Positions 26,696 through 36,155 of a stretch of 63,815 bases of DNA are shown here, in pieces (positions within the stretch are counted from its first letter, which is position 1; every line of letters begins with the position of its first letter). The DNA is taken from the NCBI GenBank assembly GCA_035712365.1, contig DASTAW010000030.1, positions 1 to 63,815 of the forward strand, in the 5' to 3' direction. The notes under the pieces are model-generated. The model made no database searches. It worked only from the letters and a program-made list of their open reading frames with translations, and was not told the DNA's origin. Both the position numbers and the translations under genes were made by a program. Source of the DNA: Terriglobia bacterium (GTDB lineage Bacteria; Acidobacteriota; Terriglobia; UBA7540).

Positions 26696-28117
26696 GTGTT
26701 GAGAAAAACGACCAACCGTTTGCTAATCCTGCTGCTTTGTCTTTCCTCGCTGCTGGGTATGGCAGGGAAGCTCAGATCTGCTCCTCCTCAGACTGCTAAC
26801 CCGAAGACGTTTACCCTGGAGGACGCGGTCAATTACGCCCTTGCGCATTATCCTGCCGTGCAGGCCGGCCGCGAGCAGATCGAGGCGGCGCGCGGCGGCG
26901 TGGATTTGGCCCGCACAAACTATCTGCCGCGCCTTGACTCGCTGTGGCAAGCTAATCGCGCAACCTCGAACAACGTGATGGGCATCATGTTCCCACAGTC
27001 CGTGGTTCCAAGCGTTCGCGGTCCCGTCCTGCCTTCTTCAACGGATACCGCGTGGGGAAGCATGGGTGGGTTGTTGTTTTCATGGCAGCCCTATGCCTTC
27101 GGCTATCGCCATGCGCAAGTTAGTCTCGCACGCGCCGGGGTTGACGTGGCTTCATCCAATTTTGCTGTAACCCGCCTGAGTACGGCTACAAATGCAGCGA
27201 ACGCATTTTTCAATGTTTTGGCGGCGAAACAGGGCGTCACTGTAGCCGAGGCGAACCTGAAGCGATGGGAAGCGGTGGCCAGATCCATTCACGCGCTGGT
27301 GGACAATGAACTGCGCCCTGGCGCGGATGCCTCGCGCGCGGATGCGCAAATGGCGCAGGCCAAAATCCAATTGATCCAGGCGGAGCAACAAGTAGCCATT
27401 AGCCGGGCGGCGCTGGCTGACGCTTTGGGTCTTGAAACAAGCGCTGTGGAGGTTTCCGCAGGGCCGCTTTTGGGCACGCCGCCGCAAGCGACGCCTCCTA
27501 AGCCCACGTCTGCTTCACATCCGGCTGCCGTGGAACAACAAAACAGTGTGCGCCAAGCGCAGGCTCAGCTTCAGATCCTGCATCACTCCTACTATCCTGA
27601 CCTTTACGTTCAATCCTTCGTCTCCGGAATGGGCTCGGGTTTTTCGCCGACCGGAGTCCCTCAGGGCGGCGCAAATGGATTGGGCCTCGGAACGGAAAAT
27701 TACGGAGCGGCGCTAACCGTGACATTCCCGATCTTCAGCATTTTTGGAATCCACGCCCAGGAGAGGACCGCCAAGGCGAACGTGCAAGCCGAGACAAGTT
27801 ATTACCGCCAGACGCTGCTCGGGATAAATGAGCAGGTCGAGCAGGCCCGGGCTATGCTGGATGGCGCTCGCCGCGTGGCTGAAAACACGCCAATCGAGCT
27901 TAATGCTGCCCTTACGGGAGAGGTCCAATCACAGGCACGGTATAAGAGCGGGCTGGCAACGATCGTCGAGCTGGCCGACGCGGAGAGCCTGCTCGCGCAG
28001 GCCGAGATCAATGATGCTCTGGCGCGGCTGGCAGTCTGGCGTAACCTGGCAAATCTTGCTGCCGCCGAAGGGAATCTGGACCCGTTCTTTGGGCTGGTCC
28101 GGGCAGGAGGTCATTGA
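26696..28117 (+). CDS. TolC-family outer-membrane efflux protein
   Basis: This is a 473-aa protein starting with GTG at 26696 (AAGGAAGGA upstream). It has a signal peptide, then the repeated helical OEP fold: FTLEDAVNYALAHYPAVQAG in the first half and a second repeat from about residue 285. It is the first gene of an RND operon; the pump gene begins three bases after its stop. It forms the outer-membrane tunnel of the tripartite efflux system. Confidence 0.92.
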   Translation: MLRKTTNRLLILLLCLSSLLGMAGKLRSAPPQTANPKTFTLEDAVNYALAHYPAVQAGREQIEAARGGVDLARTNYLPRLDSLWQANRATSNNVMGIMFPQSVVPSVRGPVLPSSTDTAWGSMGGLLFSWQPYAFGYRHAQVSLARAGVDVASSNFAVTRLSTATNAANAFFNVLAAKQGVTVAEANLKRWEAVARSIHALVDNELRPGADASRADAQMAQAKIQLIQAEQQVAISRAALADALGLETSAVEVSAGPLLGTPPQATPPKPTSASHPAAVEQQNSVRQAQAQLQILHHSYYPDLYVQSFVSGMGSGFSPTGVPQGGANGLGLGTENYGAALTVTFPIFSIFGIHAQERTAKANVQAETSYYRQTLLGINEQVEQARAMLDGARRVAENTPIELNAALTGEVQSQARYKSGLATIVELADAESLLAQAEINDALARLAVWRNLANLAAAEGNLDPFFGLVRAGGH

Positions 28118-28119
28118 GC

Positions 28120-31100
28120 ATGTGGCTGATCCGCACGGCGCTGCGCCGCCCCATCACGATTCTAATAGCCGTCATTGGGGTCGCCCTCTGCTCCATTCTG
28201 GCAATTTCGCGGATGCGCATCGATATCTTTCCGAATCTCAACCTGCCGATCATTTACGTGGCACAGCCTTACGGCGGTATGAGTCCGAGACAAATGGAGG
28301 GATACCTCGTCTATTACTACGAATACCATTTTCTTTACATCAATGGTATTCAGACCGTCGAGGACAAGTCGATTCAGAGCAATGGCCTCCTTAAGCTTAC
28401 ATTCCACCCTGGCACAGACATGAGCCAGGCTCTGGCGCAAACCATCTCCTACGTGAGCCGCGCACATGCCTTTATGCCATACGGAACGGTTTCACCTTTT
28501 GTCATTCGGTTCGACGCCGGGACCGTGCCCGTGGGCGACGTTGTCTTTTCCAGCCCGACCATGACCGTCGGGGAGATCCAGGACCTGGCCCTGAACCGGG
28601 TGCGGCCAGTCTTTGCAACCTTGCCCGGCGTTTCCGCGCCGCCTCCGTTCGGTGGAAACCAGCGGACAATCGTTATCACCGTCAACCCTGGACGGTTGCG
28701 ATCCTACCACCTGACACCCGATCAGGTGGCGAAAGCCGTCAGTTCCGGGAACCAATTGACGCCGGCCGGCAACGTGCGTACCGGCAATCTGCTGCGCATT
28801 GTCACCAGCAATTCGATTGTTTCCGATATTACCCGCCAACTCGACGATCTGCCGATTCGCACGGGGTCCGGCCCTTCAGTCTACTTGCGGGACATCGGAT
28901 CCGTGACTGACAGCACCGATATCCCCACAGGGTACGCCCTGGTGAACGGTAGGCGGGCCGTTTATGAGCCGGTCACCAAGCGCCCGGACTCTTCGACGCT
29001 TTCCGTTGTAAACGAAGTGAAGAAGAGCCTGCCGTTTTTCCGGTCTCTCGTTCCTTCGGGCATTCAAATCAGTTACGAATTCGATCAATCCGGCTATGTC
29101 AAAAACTCTCTGTTCGCTGTTGTGCGGGAAGGCCTGCTGGGGGCGATCCTGACCGGACTCGTGATTTTCCTGTTTCTGCGCGACGCGAGGAGTTCTTTGA
29201 TCGTCTTGACGACCATTCCTTTTGCCCTCCTGACGGCACTGGTGGCGCTTTGGATCAGCGGCCAGACGATTAATATCATGACGCTCGGCGGCCTGGCGTT
29301 GGCAGTGGGAATCCTGGTGGACGAGGGCGTGGTGGCGATTGAAAACATCGATGCCACACTCGAACGTGAGCCGGATGTTCCGCTCGCCCGCGCCGTGCTT
29401 CGCGCCGTACAACAGACGGTCGGGCCGCGGTTCCTCGCCATGCTGGCGGTGGTGGCGGTCTTCGTTCCTTCCTTTTTCATGACCGGCGTGAGCCAGGCCT
29501 TGTTTGTTCCGCTTTCGCTCGCGGTCGCATTCTCAATGATTGCTTCTTTCCTGCTCTCAAGCACCTTACTGCCGGTGATGTTTCTGTGGATGCACAAAAG
29601 GCTCGGGACGGACCGTTCCGCTCGCCCCGAAAGCCGCGGGAGATTCGACGCTTTTAGAGAGAAGTGGAAGAGAGGCCTTCATCGTGTTGCTGGACTGCGA
29701 TGGCTGATTGTGGGAGCGTATGCCGCGGTGGTGCTGCTCATCATCCTGGCCTTAGGTCCTCGCCTGGGCCAGGAGCTTTTCCCACAGGCAGCCAACAATC
29801 AGTTCCGCCTGCGCATTGAGGCGCCAGTCGGCACGCGAGCCGAAGATACGGCCAGTTTGACAACGGAAGCCCTGCGCCAGATCCAGGACGCGGCGGGGCC
29901 AGGCAATGTCGCTACAACGCTGGGGTATGTAGGGACGCAAGCCGCATCTTATCCGATCAATACCGTGTTCCTGTGGACCAGCGGCCCCCATGAGGCCGTC
30001 ATCAACGTAGCCCTTCGGCCCGAAGCCCACATCGACGTGGCTTCCTTTGAAGAAAAACTGCGTCGCGTATTACCTCCCAAATTTCCTGAGTGTTCCTTTT
30101 CCTTCGAGCAGGGGGACATTATCAGCCAGATTATGAACTTTGGCGCTCCGACGCCCGTGGACGTTGCGGTGATGGGGCCCGACTTTGGCCAGCTTCGCGC
30201 GTACGTCGCAAAATTGCAGCGCCAAATGGGCGAGATCAAAGGCATGCGCGACCTGCGAATCGAACAGCCTCTTGACTATCCCAGCGTGAACGTGGAAATC
30301 CACCGCGAACTGGCTGGCCAGCTCGGCGTCACGGCGGGGCAGGTTGCCACTTCGTTGTCTCACGCTACATCCTCCAGCCGCTTTACGGTTCCAAACTACT
30401 GGGCGGACCCGAGGACCGGCGTTGCCTATCAGGTACAGGTGCAATATCCACAGCCGCAGATGACTTCCGTTCAGGATGTGAAAAACGTCCCCGTCATGCC
30501 AGGCGATACTGAACATCCGCTGCTGGGGGACCTGGCGACCGTCACCGATGGCACAACGGTAGGCGAATACGACCGGGAGAACGGCCGGTGGAAATTGGAC
30601 CTCGTAGGCAACGTAGCAGGCCAGGATTTGGGGAGTATTGGCAACAGCATCAACACTGCCATCCAGCGGACAGGCGCTCTTCCAAAGGGAGCAAATGTGA
30701 GCGTGCGGGGGCAGATTGCCCCTATGCAGGAGGCTTTTACCAATCTCGCCGTCGGACTGCTTCTGGCTATTTTGGTGATCTTCCTTCTTCTCGCCGCCAA
30801 CTTCCAGTCGATGCGCCTTTCATTCGTCGTATTCACGACCGCGCCCGCCGCCGTCTGTGGCATGATCCTGATGCTCCTCATTACCCATACCACGCTCAAC
30901 ATCGAGTCCTATATGGGAGGCATTATGGCGATCGGCGTGGGCACGGCCAATGCTATCTTGCTGGTAACCTTTGCCGAAGAATATCGAAAACGAGGCGCCT
31001 CCTCTCTCGACGCAGGCGTCGAGGGAGCGAGGGAGCGAATGCGTCCGATCATCATGACTAGCGTCGCCATGATTGCCGGAATGGTCCCCATGGCGGTGGC

Positions 31101-31284
31101 GCTTGGGGCGGGCGCCGAGGAAACGGCTCCGCTGGGAAGGGCCGTTATTGGAGGATTGCTGGCGGCTACTTTCGTTAATCTGGCCGTGCTGCCGTTTGTC
31201 TTCTCTCTGGTGCAGCAACGGGCGGGCGCCGCTTCGCCTTCGCTCGATCCGGATGACCCCGCTAGCCGATTTGCAGGGGCGTAA
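28120..31284 (+). CDS. RND efflux transporter permease subunit (AcrB/CzcA superfamily)
   Basis: This is a 1054-aa inner-membrane proton-driven pump. The ATG at 28120 is chosen because AGGAGG lies nine bases upstream. There are twelve expected membrane segments, including TM1 near the N-terminus (ITILIAVIGVALCSIL) and the signature GGLALAVGILVDEGVVAIEN in TM4. The latter carries Asp-Glu where AcrB has the proton-relay pair Asp-Asp and heavy-metal pumps usually a single Asp, so the substrate class is unclear. The periplasmic porter domains are full length. The order is outer-membrane factor, pump, adaptor, with spacing that implies one operon. Confidence 0.95.
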   Translation: MWLIRTALRRPITILIAVIGVALCSILAISRMRIDIFPNLNLPIIYVAQPYGGMSPRQMEGYLVYYYEYHFLYINGIQTVEDKSIQSNGLLKLTFHPGTDMSQALAQTISYVSRAHAFMPYGTVSPFVIRFDAGTVPVGDVVFSSPTMTVGEIQDLALNRVRPVFATLPGVSAPPPFGGNQRTIVITVNPGRLRSYHLTPDQVAKAVSSGNQLTPAGNVRTGNLLRIVTSNSIVSDITRQLDDLPIRTGSGPSVYLRDIGSVTDSTDIPTGYALVNGRRAVYEPVTKRPDSSTLSVVNEVKKSLPFFRSLVPSGIQISYEFDQSGYVKNSLFAVVREGLLGAILTGLVIFLFLRDARSSLIVLTTIPFALLTALVALWISGQTINIMTLGGLALAVGILVDEGVVAIENIDATLEREPDVPLARAVLRAVQQTVGPRFLAMLAVVAVFVPSFFMTGVSQALFVPLSLAVAFSMIASFLLSSTLLPVMFLWMHKRLGTDRSARPESRGRFDAFREKWKRGLHRVAGLRWLIVGAYAAVVLLIILALGPRLGQELFPQAANNQFRLRIEAPVGTRAEDTASLTTEALRQIQDAAGPGNVATTLGYVGTQAASYPINTVFLWTSGPHEAVINVALRPEAHIDVASFEEKLRRVLPPKFPECSFSFEQGDIISQIMNFGAPTPVDVAVMGPDFGQLRAYVAKLQRQMGEIKGMRDLRIEQPLDYPSVNVEIHRELAGQLGVTAGQVATSLSHATSSSRFTVPNYWADPRTGVAYQVQVQYPQPQMTSVQDVKNVPVMPGDTEHPLLGDLATVTDGTTVGEYDRENGRWKLDLVGNVAGQDLGSIGNSINTAIQRTGALPKGANVSVRGQIAPMQEAFTNLAVGLLLAILVIFLLLAANFQSMRLSFVVFTTAPAAVCGMILMLLITHTTLNIESYMGGIMAIGVGTANAILLVTFAEEYRKRGASSLDAGVEGARERMRPIIMTSVAMIAGMVPMAVALGAGAEETAPLGRAVIGGLLAATFVNLAVLPFVFSLVQQRAGAASPSLDPDDPASRFAGA

Positions 31285-31318
31285 ACGAGTGAAATTTGGG
31301 ACCGAAAGAGGAGGCACT

Positions 31319-32488
31319 ATGAAATCCAGAGTGGGCTTCAGCGTGATCGCGTTTCTGGCTTTCAGCGCACTGTCCACATCCTGCGCCAGGCAGAGCCATG
31401 GGACGACCGAGGCCGCAACGACAACCTCAGGCTCTACCCCCAAAGTGGAGGTTACGCGTGTCATCGCTCGGAAGCTTACTGCTCTGGTGGAGCTTCCCGG
31501 CCAACTGGTGCCCTATGAGGTCGTGGACGTCTATGCAAAAGAAACCGGGTTTGTAAAGCGGTTGGGGGTTGACCGCGGCTCCCGGGTCAGGCAGGGCGAA
31601 CAGATTGCGCTATTGGAAGCTCCGGAGCTGATGGCTCAACGATCGGAAGCGGAATCCAAGTATCAGGGAGCCGAATCACAAATGCTGGCGGCAGAAGCCA
31701 GGTTAGCCGCCGACGAAGCGACCTATAAACGGATGGAGGCGGCTTCGAAAGTCCCGGGAGTTGTTGCCGGTAATGATCTTGATGTCGCTCAAAAAACGGC
31801 CCTCGCTGGCAGGCAAAATGTCGCGGCGCTTCAAAAGAACGTCAAAGCGGCACAGGATGCCCTGCAGGCCGTTTCCCAGCTCGAGTCCTACCTGAAGATC
31901 ACGGCCCCTTTTGATGGGCAGATCACCACGCGCTACGTGCATCCTGGAGCGCTGGTTGGTCCGCAGGGAGGAGCGGGCGCTTCAACTCCGATCGTCCGCA
32001 TCGAAACGCTGACTCGTTTGCGGCTTGTCGTACCGGTGCCAGAATACGATGCCGGAGACGTCCCGGAGGGGACGCAGGTGACTTTCACGGTGCCGTCCTT
32101 TCCTGGCAAAACCTTCCGGGCTCCCATCGCCAGAATTTCGCATGACGTCGACCTCAACACTCGCACGATGCCGGTTGAACTGGACGTGAGAGATCCCCGC
32201 GCGCAATTGATTCCCGGCACCTTTTGCGAGGTTGAATGGCCCGTGCGCCGCTCGTACCCTACCCTCTTCGTGCCGGCTTCCGCCGTCACCAATGACCTCG
32301 AGCGAACATTTGTCATTCGCGTACAAAACGATCGTGCCGAATGGGTGGACGTCAAGACAGGATCCACAACCGGCAAGCTCATCGAAGTCTTTGGGGGCTT
32401 ACGGGAAGGAGATGAAGTGATGACACGGGGGACAGATACGGTCGGCCCCGGCACTCGTGTCATATCGCAGTTGGTTGCCGCAAAATAG
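31319..32488 (+). CDS. RND efflux periplasmic adaptor (membrane fusion) lipoprotein
   Basis: This is a 389-aa protein. The ATG at 31319 has GAGGAGG upstream and gives a lipoprotein signal (FSALSTSC lipobox). The barrel-sandwich halves (VDVYAKETGFVKRLGVDRGS and YLKITAPFDGQITTRYVHPG) flank an alpha-hairpin (about residues 115-195). They are followed by the beta-barrel (VPVPEYDAGDVPEGTQVTF) and membrane-proximal domain (VFGGLREGDEVMTRGTD). It bridges the pump and the outer-membrane factor encoded just upstream. The frame is open further 5' inside the pump gene, but that part is not used. Confidence 0.93.
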   Translation: MKSRVGFSVIAFLAFSALSTSCARQSHGTTEAATTTSGSTPKVEVTRVIARKLTALVELPGQLVPYEVVDVYAKETGFVKRLGVDRGSRVRQGEQIALLEAPELMAQRSEAESKYQGAESQMLAAEARLAADEATYKRMEAASKVPGVVAGNDLDVAQKTALAGRQNVAALQKNVKAAQDALQAVSQLESYLKITAPFDGQITTRYVHPGALVGPQGGAGASTPIVRIETLTRLRLVVPVPEYDAGDVPEGTQVTFTVPSFPGKTFRAPIARISHDVDLNTRTMPVELDVRDPRAQLIPGTFCEVEWPVRRSYPTLFVPASAVTNDLERTFVIRVQNDRAEWVDVKTGSTTGKLIEVFGGLREGDEVMTRGTDTVGPGTRVISQLVAAK

Positions 32489-32583
32489 CAGTGTTGCTAG
32501 TGGATTCAAGTGACACTCCGAAAGCGAGCATCGGCGCTAGCCGCCCGGATAACTTCACGTGCTAGCATCAGGGAAGAAGGTAG

Positions 32584-32987
32584 ATGACGATCGTGGAGGA
32601 CAAAGCAGTGAGGGCAGTTCACATCAGCGGAGAGGAAAAGTTAAAACAACCCGGGTTGCGGCGCGCCTGGGGGTCTCAGGTTTGGCTGGCACACCGTGCA
32701 TTAACGGGAAGCTCTTTAAGCTTGACACGCATGATCCTCGCTCCTGGGCTTTCCGGTGAGGCGCATCATCACCCCAATGCGGACGAAGTAATTTACCTGA
32801 TCAGGGGAAGAGTGGAAGTTCGTGCGGGCGCGAAACATTTCCGCTCAATGCCACGGACGCGCTGGCCATTCCTGGCGGTTTGTCGCACCAGATCCACAAT
32901 CCTGGCACTGAGGATGCCGAGTTAATCATCGCTTACTCGACCGGTGAGCGAGAATACGCGCCAGTATCAACCGATGAAAAGGTGTAG
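32584..32987 (+). pseudogene. Cupin-domain protein gene with a single-base frameshift
   Basis: The first frame (from ATG 32584) gives the N-terminal half with cupin motif 1 (GEAHHHPNADEVIYLIRGRV). The second half, PLNATDALAIPGG then LSHQIHNPG (motif 2, PGGLSHQIHN), is found two frames over and ends at TAG 32985-32987. Joining them would require one extra base near the AAA run at 32833-32835. The intact product would be about 134 aa, a normal length for a small cupin. It is either a recent pseudogene or a sequencing error. It lies between the efflux operon and phospholipase C. Confidence 0.8.
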
Positions 32988-33158
32988 GCTGACTCGTGCG
33001 GCTGGTGCATACATCGCGCAGTTTGCGATGTGTGCGATCTGCGACGATCCACAACGCCTGCGCGGGATCAAAGCTGCATGGTCTCCCGGAGGCGAGACTC
33101 TGCCCCCTGCTGCGCCGTCCGCCGGCGTACAAATCCAAACGAGGCGAGGAAACAAGGT

Positions 33159-35678
33159 ATGCAAACGCGTCGCGATTTCCTCAAAATGGCGGCACTGATC
33201 TCTGGCGCCGGCCTCACTGGCCTGTTTCCCGAATCGATTGGACGGGCTTATGCAATCGTGCCGGATTCCGGATCCACCTGGCGGGATGCGGAGCACGTCG
33301 TCATCCTCATGCAGGAGAACCGCTCGTTCGATCACGCTTTTGGCACTTTGCGCGGCGTGCGAGGCTTCAACGATCCACGGGCGCTGCGACTGCCCAACGG
33401 CAATTCGGTCTTCGTGCAGACGGACGCAGCCGGGAACTCTTACGCCCCGTGGCGTCTGGATATTCGCGATACGCGTATTACCTGGATGGGCTCACTGCCG
33501 CATTCACGCGACAGCCAGGTCGATGCATGGAACGAAGGACGTTACGACCAGTGGCTCACTGCCAAGCGCTCAGACGAGGAGGAGTACGTCCATATCCCAA
33601 TGACCATGGGACATTACACGCGCGAAGACCTGCCGTTTTACTATGCTCTGGCTGACGCCTTCACCATTTGCGACCAGAACTACTGCTCGGTGCTGAGCAG
33701 CACGTCTCCCAACCGCTGTTATCTTTGGACCGGGACCATCCGCGACCGGCAGGCCGCCGATTCAAAGGTTTTCATCCGCAATGAACAGATCGACTACGGG
33801 GGTCTGGTGTGGAAGACCTTCTGCGAACGCCTGCAGGAGGCCGGTATTCACTGGAAGTCTTACCAGAATGAATTGACGCGCTCGCCGCTCACAGGTGATC
33901 AGGACGCCTGGCTCTCTAACTTTGGAGACAACAGCCTCGAATGTTTCGGCGCGTACAATGTTGAGGCGTATCCGGGCTTTGCCGCTGCGGCAAGCCGCTG
34001 GAAAGACCAGTGGACCGAAGAGGCGCAGAAGCTTGAATCCGCTATCTCAACCGCCGAAAATGCGGCCGAGGCGGCGCAGATGCGCGCGGAGCTCAAGCAG
34101 GCGCACGAAAGTATCAGGAAAGCTGAGACCGCGCTCGCCAACTGCGGGGAGAAACGGTGGGGCCAACTCACCAATGAACAGAAGGCCCTGTTTCATGCGG
34201 CGTTTGTGACCAACGCGGGCGACCCCGACTATCATGCGCTGGCGCCGCTGCCGTTCACGGATAACGGTCAGCAGATGTCGATGCAAATACCCAAGGGCGA
34301 CGTCCTCTATCAGTTTCGCAAGGACGTACGCGAAGGCAGGCTGCCGGCGATTTCCTGGTTGACCGCTCCAGAAAACTTCTCCGACCATCCAACCTCGCCG
34401 TGGTATGGCGCCTGGTACCTCTCGGAGGTCATAGACATTCTCACGAGCAATCCCGCGGTGTGGAAGAAGACGATCTTTATACTCACCTACGATGAGAACG
34501 ATGGGTACTTCGACCATGTGCCGCCGTTTGTGGCTGCCGATCCCAGGCGCCCGGAAACCGGCGGAGCCTCGAACGGAGTGGACACCAGTCTGGAATACAC
34601 TTATCAGGAAGACGAGATGGCGATGGGCGTAACGCCGACGGACGCGCGCACCGGCCCCATCGGCCTCGGCTTTCGCGTGCCGATGATCGTTGCCTCGCCG
34701 TGGACGCGCGGGGGATGGGTAAACTCGCAGGTTTTCGACCACACTTCCACGCTGCAGTTTCTGGAGCGCTTTGTGCAGGCCAGGTTTGGCAGGGCCGTGC
34801 AGGAGACCAACCTCAGCACCTGGCGCCGGACCGTGACCGGCGACCTCACCTCGGTCTTCCGCCCGTACGATCCCAAAGGACCGGATCTCGACTTCCTGCG
34901 GCGTGACCCGTATGTCGTGGGCATTGAGAAGGCGCGCTACAAAGAGGTTCCCTCGAACTATCAAAAACTCACCGAAGAGCAGATTGCGCAGATTAATCGA
35001 GCGCCGATGCATTCCGAGTACACTGCGCAGGAAAAAGGCATTCGCCCGGCGTGCGCACTGCCCTACGAGCTTTACGCCGACGGAAACCGGACCAGCGATG
35101 GCGAGCACTGGGAGCTTCGCTTGACAGCGGGTGACCAGGCGCACGCGCAGCAAGCGGCGGGTGCGCCGTTCAACGTGTACCTGCGCCATCTGAACAATGG
35201 CAGCGAAATGTTGGCAGCCAGTTTCGCCGTCAAAGCAGGAGACACACTGACGCGGCAGTTTCCGCTTGCGATGTTTGCTGATGGCAAATACTTCCTGGAA
35301 GTGTACGGGCCTAACGGCTTCTACCGCGCCTTCAGCGGACGCACGGCTTCACCGGAAATGGTGGAGGTGCGCGCCGCCTATGAGCTGAATGCTACCAGGC
35401 TGACCGGCAACGTAGAAGTACACCTGCGTAACACCGCCGGGAGTCCTGCCTCCGTCACGATTACCGATCGTGCGTACGGTACGGCGGCAGTGCGGGCCGA
35501 ACTCTCTTCCGGCCAGGCAACGGCGGTTGTGCTGCCTTCCCAGTCCAGCCATGGATGGTACGACTTCACGGTCAAGGCGGACGGATCAGATGCCGAATCC
35601 CGCTATGCAGGCCGCGTAGAGACGGGCCGTCCCAGCGCCAGTGATCCCGTAATGGGCGGGCTGGACGACGCGACATAG
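33159..35678 (+). CDS. Tat-exported phospholipase C (phosphocholine-specific, acid-phosphatase superfamily)
   Basis: This is an 839-aa protein. The ATG at 33159 yields a twin-arginine signal (QTRRDFLKM, cleavage near AYA). The phosphoesterase domain starts at about residue 46 with HVVILMQENRSFDHAFGTL, whose ENRSFDH patch carries the family's catalytic and metal-site residues. It continues with a TSPNRCYLWTGT block, ILTYDENDGYFDHVPPF and a final GFRVPMIVASPW. Two C-terminal DUF756 beta-sandwich domains (about 650-830) complete the Burkholderia/Pseudomonas PlcN/PlcH layout. It cleaves phosphatidylcholine or related lipids outside the cytoplasm and may serve phosphate scavenging (inference). An alanine/glutamate-rich helical insert at residues of about 285-325 is unusual. 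Confidence 0.93.
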   Translation: MQTRRDFLKMAALISGAGLTGLFPESIGRAYAIVPDSGSTWRDAEHVVILMQENRSFDHAFGTLRGVRGFNDPRALRLPNGNSVFVQTDAAGNSYAPWRLDIRDTRITWMGSLPHSRDSQVDAWNEGRYDQWLTAKRSDEEEYVHIPMTMGHYTREDLPFYYALADAFTICDQNYCSVLSSTSPNRCYLWTGTIRDRQAADSKVFIRNEQIDYGGLVWKTFCERLQEAGIHWKSYQNELTRSPLTGDQDAWLSNFGDNSLECFGAYNVEAYPGFAAAASRWKDQWTEEAQKLESAISTAENAAEAAQMRAELKQAHESIRKAETALANCGEKRWGQLTNEQKALFHAAFVTNAGDPDYHALAPLPFTDNGQQMSMQIPKGDVLYQFRKDVREGRLPAISWLTAPENFSDHPTSPWYGAWYLSEVIDILTSNPAVWKKTIFILTYDENDGYFDHVPPFVAADPRRPETGGASNGVDTSLEYTYQEDEMAMGVTPTDARTGPIGLGFRVPMIVASPWTRGGWVNSQVFDHTSTLQFLERFVQARFGRAVQETNLSTWRRTVTGDLTSVFRPYDPKGPDLDFLRRDPYVVGIEKARYKEVPSNYQKLTEEQIAQINRAPMHSEYTAQEKGIRPACALPYELYADGNRTSDGEHWELRLTAGDQAHAQQAAGAPFNVYLRHLNNGSEMLAASFAVKAGDTLTRQFPLAMFADGKYFLEVYGPNGFYRAFSGRTASPEMVEVRAAYELNATRLTGNVEVHLRNTAGSPASVTITDRAYGTAAVRAELSSGQATAVVLPSQSSHGWYDFTVKADGSDAESRYAGRVETGRPSASDPVMGGLDDAT

Positions 35679-36155
35679 AATCGGTCTGCTCCTATTCACA
35701 GCCAATGTCCCCGCCGTAAAGCGCCAACCCGATGGTCCGCTCCGGGAGTTGTCCGGGCTGGCGGACCGGCAAAATTCCTGAGCGCCACTTCCCGCCGGAC
35801 CTCCCACAAGTTGACCACCAGGACGCTGCGTGCTCTTGCTTGTAGAAGGGGATTAGAATTATCCTCTAGGAGGATCCAGGACCTTATTTGTGTCGTTCGG
35901 CCGGAGAGGGAGTAGTGTTTCCTTAAATGACTGATCGTGGGAGCACGGTAGCTGCTTACACGCAGGCTTTCGCCCTGCATTCCGCACGAAGCGGTCTGAT
36001 GAGCGCCCAACTTAATGAGGATTGCATAATAGAGTGACGGACTTCCGCAGCGCCGGGACGGCGGCGCTACAAACGGCCTTGTCACCATATTTTGTAATCC
36101 TCAGTAGATCTCCCAGGATCGCCACAGTTCCCCGGCAGGGCACAGTCCGCACAAA
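35679..36155. other. 477-bp intergenic region, including direct-repeat copy 1
   Basis: No supported gene is present. The right end holds the first copy of a 50-bp repeat (36052-36101). A - strand frame at 35696-36088 has no ribosome site or family features. Confidence 0.5.
36052..36101. repeat. 50-bp direct repeat, copy 1
   Basis: Matches 37505-37554 at 46 of 50 positions, in the same orientation. It begins with a GC-rich half (GCCGGGACGGCGGCGCTACA) able to form a short hairpin and ends in an AT-rich CACCATATTTTG. The two copies bracket the histidine kinase gene. Confidence 0.85.

Noticed and set aside
34047..35189. 380-codon - strand frame inside phospholipase C
   Set aside because: Antisense shadow of a high-GC gene with clear family features.
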